From a virus: a DNA stretch of 20,321 nucleotides. The DNA lies in the IMG/VR virus record IMGVR_UViG_3300025141_001001, positions 1 to 20,321 of that record. One strand, 5' to 3'. Numbering within the stretch: position 1 is the stretch's first letter; each line of letters opens with the position of its first letter. The notes under the pieces were generated by a model, which saw only the letters and a list, made by a program, of their open reading frames with translations, had not been told where the DNA came from and ran no database searches. The translations under genes and the position numbers were made by a program. Below, one piece after another: positions 1 to 5,051 of the stretch.

Positions 1-42
1 TACAGGAGGACCAGTTGTTGGCTCTCACTCAGTTATTATTTA

Positions 43-309
43 TTAAAATCCGAACATACCTCTCATATTCTTTGCGTTTAACTGTTTATCTGTATGTTCT
101 ACATTAATCCAATTACCATTACTATCTTTGGCAGATATAATATCTGTTGCATATACACTACCAACTTCATCAAACATACCAACCTCAGAGCCGTGTGTTT
201 TAATCAGTCTTGTGTTTCCCTTTGAATTATCCATCATTATTCCAGTAACAGTAACTCCAAGTTGATATGTTCTTATCTCTGTTCCTTTTTTTATGTCATT
301 CGTTTTCAT
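43..309 (-). CDS. hypothetical small phage protein (88 aa)
   Basis: I do not recognise this protein. It is soluble, with no membrane segment or Cys motif, and looks beta-rich (alternating hydrophobic stretches such as RTYQLGVTVTGIMM). A GTG at 318 could extend it by three codons, but ATG at 309 is preferred: it has AAAGGTGG six bases upstream and overlaps the stop of the preceding gene as ATGA (306-309), the usual sign of coupled translation in this operon. It is the last complete gene of the minus-strand group. The 42 bases beyond its stop show no clear gene. Confidence 0.7.
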   Translation of the reverse strand: MKTNDIKKGTEIRTYQLGVTVTGIMMDNSKGNTRLIKTHGSEVGMFDEVGSVYATDIISAKDSNGNWINVEHTDKQLNAKNMRGMFGF

Positions 310-530
310 TTTATCCACCTTTCTGCTTGGTTGTTTATAGCTTTTGTTAATCTTTCTCTGTTTTTATAATCAAGACTTGCAACCCACCTTATCAAGTGTT
401 TTTGCATATCTGAGAACTTACCTCTTGTGTATTCATCAGGCTCTTCTCTGTTATATATCTCTTTTGCAAATTGATAGCCATCAGTATCATTTGTCCACCT
501 TATTAGGTCATATAAATCATCTTGTGTCAT
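306..530 (-). CDS. hypothetical small phage protein (74 aa)
   Basis: Unrecognised, mostly helical, highly charged 74-aa protein with several Trp and Tyr residues (LIRWTND, HLIRWVAS). ATG at 530 is preceded by AAAGGG at good spacing. It overlaps the 46-aa gene upstream by 14 bases and the gene downstream by the ATGA at 306-309, so it is translated inside a tightly packed minus-strand operon. No function can be assigned. Its charged, helical, cytosolic character fits the small early or host-interaction proteins common in phages, which is inference only. Confidence 0.72.
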   Translation of the reverse strand: MTQDDLYDLIRWTNDTDGYQFAKEIYNREEPDEYTRGKFSDMQKHLIRWVASLDYKNRERLTKAINNQAERWIK

Positions 531-657
531 ATATCCCTTTCTGTAGCTTTAAATACAATACTACATATTCGTTTAACATATCTAAAAACTCTGTATCTCC
601 ATTTGTTAATAAGTTCTCTATTCTACCCATTCTGTTTTGTATCTCTAAGAATGTCAT
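517..657 (-). CDS. hypothetical mini-protein (46 aa)
   Basis: Reading the minus strand from ATG 657 gives an uninterrupted 46-codon frame starting MTFLEIQNRMGRIENLL and ending GIYDTR with TGA at 517-519. An excellent Shine-Dalgarno sequence, AAAAGGAGAG, lies three bases before the ATG and fills the whole gap after the upstream stop at 671. The 3' end overlaps the next start by 14 bases. The predicted protein is amphipathic helix with heptad-like Leu/Ile spacing (IxxRMGRIENLL, FLDMLNEYVVLYL), so it may oligomerise. Function unknown. The SD and fit between neighbours are the case for it being real. Confidence 0.68.
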   Translation of the reverse strand: MTFLEIQNRMGRIENLLTNGDTEFLDMLNEYVVLYLKLQKGIYDTR

Positions 658-670
658 TTGCTCTCCTTTT

Positions 671-886
671 TTATTCTGTTTCAAATTCATCTTTCATATC
701 AATAGATTTTCTGTATACCCACTCGTGTTTTAACATTGTTTTAAGTGAGCCATACTCTCCTTTGCACATACTTACACAACCATCAGTGAAACCATCTCCT
801 TCTTCTGATACTTCAATAGTGTGTCCATTAATATGTATTATTACTTTCTGTTTTCCTTTTCTGTCATCAATCCATTTTATTTTCAT
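671..886 (-). CDS. hypothetical small phage protein (71 aa)
   Basis: Unrecognised 71-aa protein, beta-strand-rich in its first half (KIKWIDD, KQKVIIHINGHTIEVSEEG) and acidic at the C-terminus (DMKDEFETE). ATG at 886 has GAGAAGGAGAG closely upstream and overlaps the stop of the 54-aa gene before it as ATGA (883-886). Two Cys (GCVSMC) are not arranged as a full zinc site. It is part of the minus-strand operon of small proteins, and nothing in the sequence gives a function. Confidence 0.74.
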   Translation of the reverse strand: MKIKWIDDRKGKQKVIIHINGHTIEVSEEGDGFTDGCVSMCKGEYGSLKTMLKHEWVYRKSIDMKDEFETE

Positions 887-1047
887 TTGCTCTCCTTCTC
901 ACTTATTACTGTTATTATTTCATCTACTCTTTCTCTAAACTCTGCTATTGTTATACTTCCATTCCATTCCAAATCAGCTAATGCTCTGATATGATTGAAT
1001 GCGTCTTTATAATCAATAGTGTTGTAACAATCATCTGATATTTTCAT
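883..1047 (-). CDS. hypothetical mini-protein (54 aa)
   Basis: A 54-codon minus-strand frame runs from ATG 1047 to TGA 883-885, beginning MKISDDCYNTIDYKDAF and ending VISEKESK. It is held by overlaps on both sides: its ATG shares one base with the preceding stop (TAATG at 1045-1049) and its stop overlaps the next start (ATGA, 883-886). The SD of the downstream gene lies inside its last codons. Predicted all-helical and acidic, with no motif I recognise. The double overlap and continuous frame support it as a genuine coupled gene. Confidence 0.68.
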   Translation of the reverse strand: MKISDDCYNTIDYKDAFNHIRALADLEWNGSITIAEFRERVDEIITVISEKESK

Positions 1048-1451
1048 TACACAAACCTACTTTCAAGTCGTTCAATTGGATAATCAGGATAATGAATGTT
1101 TAACTTTTCTACAAGTAGATTGTATTCCCATACTCTCAGCTCTGTTAAATCTTCCACTTGACACCAATTATCTCTGCAACCATTTGTTAACTCTTGTCTA
1201 CTTTCTAAATACAGATTTTCTTTCCATTCAGTTACTCTAAATTCAATCTCTGATATTGTTATGATTGGTTTACCAACAAGTTTCATCAGTTTGTCTACCA
1301 ATTCATCTTGTGTTATTTCTTCATCAATCCAGCAGTCAACCAAATCACAAACAACTTCCCACCTTTTCTTTTTCCTTGCAGGTTTTGCAACAGATAATAT
1401 AGAATTAACATCTGATGCTATTTTCTTTGCAGCAGTTTTTTTCATTTCCAT
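1047..1451 (-). CDS. hypothetical phage protein (134 aa)
   Basis: Unrecognised 134-aa protein. The N-terminus is Lys-rich (MEMKKTAAKK, then ARKKKRWE near residue 26), followed by helical segments with acidic and Trp-rich character (VDCWIDEEITQDELVDKL, EFRVTEWKENLYLESRQEL). It has four Cys (residues about 35, 40, 92 and 97), not spaced as a classical zinc ribbon. ATG at 1451 has AAAGG about ten bases upstream, and a second ATG two codons later is an alternative. Its stop is coupled by TAATG to the 54-aa gene. The basic N-terminus could contact nucleic acid, but no fold is evident. Confidence 0.75.
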   Translation of the reverse strand: MEMKKTAAKKIASDVNSILSVAKPARKKKRWEVVCDLVDCWIDEEITQDELVDKLMKLVGKPIITISEIEFRVTEWKENLYLESRQELTNGCRDNWCQVEDLTELRVWEYNLLVEKLNIHYPDYPIERLESRFV

Positions 1452-1473
1452 TTGCTTTTGCCTTTCCTTTTCT

Positions 1474-1647
1474 TTATCTTTTAATAAACTTTACATTCCA
1501 GCACATCTCTATCCACTTTATAGTAAAATCTTTATAATGTATTGTTCTGTTATCTTCTAAACACCAAAATCTATGTCTTAGCTCATTTGCAGTCATTGGT
1601 TTTCCCCAAGTATCATCTAACCAACCACTTATACTATATTTCTTCAT
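1474..1647 (-). CDS. hypothetical mini-protein (57 aa)
   Basis: ATG at 1647 is chosen over an in-frame ATG at 1704 because AAAAGGAAAAG lies directly upstream of the later one, whereas the first 19 codons of the longer frame have no SD and low-complexity composition (IKEKEKKMKK). The resulting 57-aa protein is Trp-rich (six Trp) and basic, ending in IKWIEMCWNVKFIKR. It is not recognised. Between this gene and the one upstream is an 85-base gap holding a 7-bp inverted repeat (1667-1673 with 1724-1730), possibly regulatory. Confidence 0.62.
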   Translation of the reverse strand: MKKYSISGWLDDTWGKPMTANELRHRFWCLEDNRTIHYKDFTIKWIEMCWNVKFIKR

Positions 1648-1732
1648 TTTCTTTTCCTTTTCTTTTATATCAGCGTGTGATTTCACGGACAATTCCATAC
1701 ACATAGTTTATTTACTTGTCGCACTGATATTA

Positions 1733-1984
1733 TTAATTCAATCCTTTTCTTTCCATTGCTTTCAAATATCTACTTGCATTTATATAATCTGTTTTGCAAA
1801 AATATCCAATTCTAAAAAAACCATCATCATCATACCAAGACAGTGTTTCATTTCCAGTGGATTCAAATCCTTTTCCACAGGCTTTGCAAGTCCTTTTCTT
1901 TTGTGTTGCGGTATAACTAAAATTTCCCTGGAAACCTTCTTTTCTTTTTACTTTGTATTTCTTTTCATCAATGTTTAATTTCAT
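1733..1984 (-). CDS. small Cys-motif (zinc-finger-like) protein, 83 aa
   Basis: The frame is open back to 2053, but the upstream part runs through the terminator at 2035-2066. ATG at 1984, preceded by GAAAGGAAAGG, is the better start. The protein has a CKAC knuckle (C33, C36) and one more Cys (C63 in YFCKTDY), so it holds only three clear ligands; an Asp or an absent partner would have to supply the fourth. An N-terminal Lys-rich arm precedes the knuckle. A small nucleic-acid- or protein-binding zinc finger is a reasonable guess, no more. As the first gene of the eight-gene minus-strand operon it probably has its promoter at 1985-2034, where a TATAAT is visible very close to the SD. Confidence 0.66.
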   Translation of the reverse strand: MKLNIDEKKYKVKRKEGFQGNFSYTATQKKRTCKACGKGFESTGNETLSWYDDDGFFRIGYFCKTDYINASRYLKAMERKGLN

Positions 1985-2034
1985 TCCTTTCCTTTCATTA
2001 TAATTTTGTGTTAAGTTAAAATGTTTGGGATAAC

Positions 2035-2066
2035 AAAAAACCCCAAAGAACAATTGTTCAATGGGG
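2035..2066 (-). terminator. intrinsic terminator of the 2094-2495 gene
   Basis: Read on the minus strand, this is a hairpin with CCCCA/TGGGG arms (2062-2066 with 2041-2045), a two-base A-A internal loop, then the palindrome GAACAATTGTTC with an AATT loop. The GGGG arm is followed directly by TTTTTT (2040-2035). It lies 28 bases beyond the stop of the 133-aa gene and before the next minus-strand start, so it separates the two transcription units. A weaker T-run on the other side could make it partly bidirectional. Confidence 0.75.
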
Positions 2067-2093
2067 CTTTGTGTTTTTTACTTGTGTTATGAT

Positions 2094-2495
2094 TTATTTT
2101 TCAAATGTTGTTGTTCCTACTTCTTTATAAAAATAACACTCGAAAGTTTTACCACCTTTAACATAAGTTGTTGGTTTACAAATATCATATGCTTTCACTT
2201 TTTCATTATTAACAATATTTGTTTTAGGTAGTAACAAATAATAACCTCTAACATTTTCTATTCTTTGTTGTTTATCTTTATTTGTAATTACTACACTTGT
2301 TTCAATTTCTTTGTAGTATTCTCCAAATTCAGTAACAAGGAATTTATGCATTTTATCATTAACTTTTTTCATTATTTGAGCCTTTAAAGATAATTTCTTA
2401 TTACTTGTTTTTATCTCTTGTGTTGGCTCTATGTTAAAAGTTTTTGATAATTCTTCAATGTTTGTTATTTGTGTTGGTTTTTTTGCATTTTTCAT
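2094..2495 (-). CDS. hypothetical phage protein (133 aa)
   Basis: Unrecognised 133-aa protein that stands alone in its own transcription unit, facing the divergent AT-rich region and followed by an intrinsic terminator. The first half is very Lys-rich and helical (LSLKAQIMKKVNDKMHKFLV). The second half is beta-rich and aromatic (VRGYYLLLPKT, TFECYFYKEVGTTTF). The SD AAAGG lies about nine to thirteen bases before the ATG at 2495; an ATG eight bases upstream opens only a two-codon frame. A basic N-terminus and single-gene placement beside a divergent promoter would suit an early DNA-binding or regulatory protein, but there is no visible helix-turn-helix. Confidence 0.72.
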   Translation of the reverse strand: MKNAKKPTQITNIEELSKTFNIEPTQEIKTSNKKLSLKAQIMKKVNDKMHKFLVTEFGEYYKEIETSVVITNKDKQQRIENVRGYYLLLPKTNIVNNEKVKAYDICKPTTYVKGGKTFECYFYKEVGTTTFEK

Positions 2496-2535
2496 AACAT
2501 TTTTCCTTTTATTTTAACTTAGATTTCAAAAAGCA

Positions 2536-2549
2536 ATCGCCAAAGCGAT
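2536..2549. promoter_or_regulatory. hairpin/operator-like dyad in divergent region
   Basis: ATCGC-CAAA-GCGAT is a perfect 5-bp dyad with a four-base loop, the only GC-containing island in an otherwise almost pure A/T stretch (2496-2640). It sits about 41 bases upstream of the minus-strand start at 2495, so it could be an operator or a 5'-leader hairpin of that gene. Which of these it is cannot be told from sequence. Confidence 0.35.
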
Positions 2550-2623
2550 AAATAAATATATAATCATTAAATATAATAAACAATATAAAAATAATAAATA
2601 TATATAGATATATACAAATAATA

Positions 2624-2632
2624 TGCTATATT
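2624..2632 (+). promoter_or_regulatory. candidate extended -10 promoter
   Basis: TGCTATATT matches an extended -10 element (TGn plus a TATAAT-like hexamer at 2627-2632), with expected transcription start near 2639. That leaves a 36-base leader containing AAAAGGAG ahead of the start at 2675. No good -35 is visible, which is tolerated for extended -10 promoters. In such AT-rich sequence chance matches are frequent, so the call is tentative. Confidence 0.4.
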
Positions 2633-2674
2633 ATATATATGACAACACAAAATAAAACAAAAGGAGTTCTAATC

Positions 2675-2863
2675 ATGGATAGAGCCATATTAAGCGGTAA
2701 ACCGCAAGTAATAACAATTATTAAGGGAGAATACAACTTAACTAATATTGTTAAAATAAAGAGTATAGAAAGCCGATTAAATAAAGGCTTAGAAATTAGC
2801 CACATTGAAGAAAAAGACAATACATATAAGATATATATATCATTAAAAATAGGGAGAGCATAA
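2675..2863 (+). CDS. hypothetical small phage protein (62 aa)
   Basis: First gene of the short plus-strand group. ATG 2675 has AAAAGGAG eight bases upstream. An in-frame ATG at 2639 has no SD and coincides with the predicted transcription start, so it is not used here. The 62-aa product (MDRAILSGKPQVITIIKG...) is basic, with strand-helix-strand character and no motif I know. It is followed after two bases by the 49-aa gene. Function unknown. Confidence 0.7.
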   Translation: MDRAILSGKPQVITIIKGEYNLTNIVKIKSIESRLNKGLEISHIEEKDNTYKIYISLKIGRA

Positions 2864-2865
2864 AA

Positions 2866-3015
2866 ATGAATCCATTATTAAAAGGCTCATTAAGTAAAAA
2901 AGAGTTTACCGATAAATATTATAGAATATACAAAGAAGCTTTTAAGTATGATGAAGCGACTTTAAATATTTTTAATAATTTGTTAAAATATCCAAAAAAT
3001 AAAAGGAGTATTTAA
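2866..3015 (+). CDS. hypothetical mini-protein (49 aa)
   Basis: A 49-codon frame from ATG 2866 to TAA 3013-3015, beginning MNPLLKGSLSKKEFTDKYY. AGGGAGAG lies eight bases upstream, inside the last codons of the preceding gene. The SD of the next gene (AAAAGGAG, 3001-3008) is inside its own 3' end, so the three genes are packed without gaps. The product is basic, Tyr-rich and predicted helical. No function is assignable. Confidence 0.68.
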   Translation: MNPLLKGSLSKKEFTDKYYRIYKEAFKYDEATLNIFNNLLKYPKNKRSI

Positions 3016-3016
3016 A

Positions 3017-3670
3017 ATGAATGAGATAATTAAAAGGTATAATATAGGTATGTCAATAATAAATAATAATCAAGGAGTTAAAACAATGAAATTAATAAAA
3101 GCAATATATAATAAAATAAGTAATATAATAGATAGTATGTTTGAAAAAGTCGGTTATCATTTAATAGGGTATAAAGTGGATATAGAACAAAATCAAGATG
3201 ATATAAAAGCAATAAGAGAGTATAAAGTTGGGTTGCATAAATTCAAAACATTAAAAAATGATGTAAGTGATTTGAAAGATGATATAAAAGCGGTTGAAAT
3301 ATGCGTTAATTTGGCGAAAGAGGAACACGAGAAATTAAAAAATGTTCATAATAATTTAGCCTTTGATGTTAGAGAAAGGCTCTTGAAGTTGGAAGATTTC
3401 GAGTTAAGAACATTAAAAGAAAAAGCGGAGAAAGTTTTAAATCTTGAAAATGAGTTTGACGAAAAAGAAAACGCGTTTAGATTAGCGAATAAGTTAATTG
3501 ATACACCATTTAAAGATGATGATAATCTTGATAATTGCGCAAATGATGTAATTAAATTAGTTAATAAATATCATTATTTAGTAGATAATAACGGCGTTGG
3601 TGGTGATGATGATTATTTTATTGATGATGTAAAAAGATTAATAACTAAACATATTAACTTAACTAAATAA
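3017..3670 (+). CDS. coiled-coil protein of unknown function (217 aa)
   Basis: Largest gene of this group. It is predicted almost wholly helical, with a long coiled-coil-like stretch from about residue 55 to 160 (IEQNQDDIKAI, DVSDLKDDIKAVE, LKEKAEKVLNLENEF) and an Asp-rich tail (DNNGVGGDDDYFIDDV). Two starts are credible: ATG 3017 with AAAAGGAG, and in-frame ATG 3086 with CAAGGAG (194 aa, starting MKLIKAIYNK). Both SDs are good, so two isoforms are possible. The second start would put the hydrophobic/basic segment MKLIKAIYNKISNII at the N-terminus. It may form oligomers or act as a scaffold; no enzymatic motif is seen. Confidence 0.7.
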   Translation: MNEIIKRYNIGMSIINNNQGVKTMKLIKAIYNKISNIIDSMFEKVGYHLIGYKVDIEQNQDDIKAIREYKVGLHKFKTLKNDVSDLKDDIKAVEICVNLAKEEHEKLKNVHNNLAFDVRERLLKLEDFELRTLKEKAEKVLNLENEFDEKENAFRLANKLIDTPFKDDDNLDNCANDVIKLVNKYHYLVDNNGVGGDDDYFIDDVKRLITKHINLTK

Positions 3671-3682
3671 AGGGGGTTTAAA

Positions 3683-3865
3683 ATGCTAAGTAGAAAACAT
3701 TATATAAAGATAGCGAGTATTATTAAAGATAGCACTAATAGTAATAGTGATATGTTATTACCTACATTAAACAAAGTAACACTTATTAATAGATTAAGCA
3801 CTATGTTTAAAGATGATAATTACTTATTTAATTATGATAAGTTCTTTGAGGCTTGTAATGATTAG
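3683..3865 (+). CDS. small conserved-type phage protein (60 aa)
   Basis: A 60-aa protein with the pattern RKHYIKIASIIKDS near the N-terminus, a central L.L.KVTLINRLSTMF and an ending FNYDKFFEACND. I recall this arrangement (R-K-x-[HY]-x-x-I-A-x-I-I near the start, F-D-x-x-x-F-x-x-A-C at the end) as a recurrent tiny protein in many tailed phages, without known function. AAAGGGGG lies five bases upstream of ATG 3683. It is the last gene before the strong terminator at 3895. The family resemblance is from memory and unverified. Confidence 0.75.
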   Translation: MLSRKHYIKIASIIKDSTNSNSDMLLPTLNKVTLINRLSTMFKDDNYLFNYDKFFEACND

Positions 3866-3894
3866 TTAATAAGGTTGCGGATTGTTTACAATAG

Positions 3895-3926
3895 ACGCCT
3901 CGATTTATTCGGGGCGTTTTTGTTTT
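3895..3926 (+). terminator. strong intrinsic terminator
   Basis: ACGCCTCGA (3895-3903) pairs with TCGGGGCGT (3909-3917) through nine positions, one of them a T-G wobble, around a five-base loop. TTTTTGTTTT follows immediately. It lies 29 bases after the stop of the 60-aa gene and closes the 2675-3865 transcription unit. Confidence 0.9.
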
Positions 3927-3953
3927 CTTTTTAAATCTCTAAAAATCAAATAG

Positions 3954-3985
3954 AATTATAATCTAATTCAATTATAATCCAATTT
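3954..3985 (+). repeat. 16-bp tandem direct repeat (two copies)
   Basis: AATTATAATCTAATTC (3954-3969) is followed without a gap by AATTATAATCCAATTT (3970-3985), matching at 14 of 16 positions. Each copy contains a TATAAT. The pair lies in the 377-base gene-free interval between the terminator and the late operon, so a regulatory role (paired promoter -10 boxes or binding sites) or an origin role is possible. A fainter third unit may begin at 3989. Confidence 0.6.
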
Positions 3986-4018
3986 TCAACCTAATCGAAG
4001 AGCCTAGCAAGTTGTTTT

Positions 4019-4052
4019 GGGGGTGGGGGGGCGTGAAAAAACACTCACACCC
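4019..4052 (+). other. G-tract and hairpin in late-operon leader region
   Basis: Five G, one T and seven G (4019-4031) form the only long G-run in this AT-rich window. GGGTG (4021-4025) can pair with CACCC (4048-4052), enclosing an inner GTG-AAAAAA-CAC hairpin (4033-4044). Tract and hairpin lie about 190 bases before the first late gene and near the small terminase. Candidate roles are a packaging or cleavage recognition site, a replication element or an RNA structure. The sequence alone does not decide. Confidence 0.45.
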
Positions 4053-4138
4053 ATTCTGACCCTATTTTTGAAACTTTGTAACAATCTTTCTTTTTATTAT
4101 TAATTTTTCTTTCTATATAATATAGCTAACATATAGAA

Positions 4139-4171
4139 TCTCTATTATATCTCTACTATATCTCTATTATA
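4139..4171 (+). repeat. three tandem 11-bp iteron-like repeats
   Basis: TCTCTATTATA, TCTCTACTATA and TCTCTATTATA lie head to tail at 4139-4149, 4150-4160 and 4161-4171, with one substitution in the middle unit. The 11-bp period is close to one helical turn, so bound proteins would align on one face of the DNA. A 13-bp palindrome, CTATATAATATAG, lies just upstream at 4113-4125. This resembles binding-site arrays for replication initiators or late regulators. The rest of the gap (3927-4242) has no credible gene. Confidence 0.65.
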
Positions 4172-4231
4172 TAGATAAATATAATCAAATAAATGAGAAA
4201 TGCAAGACTTTTTTTTTCGGTAAATATTTTT

Positions 4232-4237
4232 TATATT
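4232..4237 (+). promoter_or_regulatory. candidate late promoter -10 (possibly leaderless)
   Basis: TATATT ends five bases before ATG 4243, and no Shine-Dalgarno sequence precedes that start. Transcription would begin at or about the start codon, giving a leaderless mRNA. The same TATATT-near-ATG arrangement recurs before the portal gene (9300-9305, ATG 9313). In a background this rich in A and T the match could be chance. Confidence 0.3.
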
Positions 4238-4242
4238 AATAC

Positions 4243-5049
4243 ATGTCTAATAAATCTAAAAAAACTGAATATATAAATCCAGCTGATAGTACATTTTATG
4301 ATATGATTGATAGGGCTCAATTGGAAGAGGATGATAAATCAACTAAGATACTTAGAGCTGCATTTTTAGCAGGTGGAATGCCATACATTCAATCTCACGA
4401 TGACTTGGACATATGGCAACAGGAGCAGCCTTATATAAAGCCAATAAGAGCTAATTTTATCAGAAGTGAAGAAAAAAAAGAATATCCAAATCTATTTGGG
4501 TTAATAGAAGAAAATTCAACTTTAGATAAGTTTATATCATCATTTATCCCAAGAACTGAGCCAGACACTCTTCATATAAGCGGTAAGTATTTTGGTGGTA
4601 CTAAAAATCCTTTGAGTGATTTTTTAGCAGAGATTTCTCATTCAATACAATATAGTAAACCAGAGGAAATAAGAGAATTTTTAAGTATAGCTGCTGGTGA
4701 GGAACGTAGAGCTAGTGGAGAGGATGTATATAATATTGAAGGAACAATGGAGCATGATGCTCATTCTAAATATCAACCAACGTTAGCAAAATCTTTAGTT
4801 GATGCTATGAAAGAAGATTATCCTAAATATACACCAAGATTAAAACCATGGAAAGAAAATTTAGAAAGATATTCTGAAATACCAGATGAAAAAGAAAAAT
4901 ATGGTGGGCATGCTTCTTTACTTTTAAAGTTAATAAAAGAAGATTCAGAAAAAACATTTAATAGTGCAATGTATAATCTTTGGAAAAAAATAGGAAATAA
5001 AGAGAAAGAAGATAAATGGCTAAGAAAATCTTGGGGTATTAAGGATTAA
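4243..5049 (+). CDS. degenerate zincin-like protein, unknown function (268 aa)
   Basis: First gene of the late operon. Its centre reads FLAEISHSIQ (residues 127-136) followed by IEGTMEHDAHSKYQP (165-179). This matches the layout of zinc metallopeptidase-like phage proteins that have an ELxHxxQ helix and a downstream ExxAH helix. Here the first His of HExxH is Ala (A129-E130-I131-S132-H133), while H133, E170 and H174 remain as possible metal ligands. It may therefore be an inactive or unusual metalloprotein. The N-terminal 110 residues and charged C-terminus (KEKEDKWLRKSWGIKD) are unrecognised. No SD is present. Placement directly before the small terminase suggests a virion or packaging-associated role, which is inference. 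Confidence 0.75.
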   Translation: MSNKSKKTEYINPADSTFYDMIDRAQLEEDDKSTKILRAAFLAGGMPYIQSHDDLDIWQQEQPYIKPIRANFIRSEEKKEYPNLFGLIEENSTLDKFISSFIPRTEPDTLHISGKYFGGTKNPLSDFLAEISHSIQYSKPEEIREFLSIAAGEERRASGEDVYNIEGTMEHDAHSKYQPTLAKSLVDAMKEDYPKYTPRLKPWKENLERYSEIPDEKEKYGGHASLLLKLIKEDSEKTFNSAMYNLWKKIGNKEKEDKWLRKSWGIKD

Positions 5050-5051
5050 TT

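Noticed and set aside
1-42. Possible gene start at the left edge
   Set aside because: Too little sequence and no SD-supported start on either strand.
344-938. Plus-strand open frames over the minus-strand operon
   Set aside because: They are antisense to a dense minus-strand gene chain with good SDs, and their Phe/Ser/Cys/Leu-rich products are typical of reversed coding sequence.
1985-2034. TATAAT promoter for the minus-strand operon
   Set aside because: The hexamer lies so close to the SD that transcription would begin within it, and no -35 is evident; mentioned only as a possibility.
1985-2053. N-terminal extension of the Cys-motif protein to 2053
   Set aside because: It would read through the intrinsic terminator hairpin; ATG 1984 has a better SD.
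2639-2674. Earlier ATG for the 62-aa gene
   Set aside because: It has no SD and falls at the predicted transcription start; ATG 2675 has AAAAGGAG.
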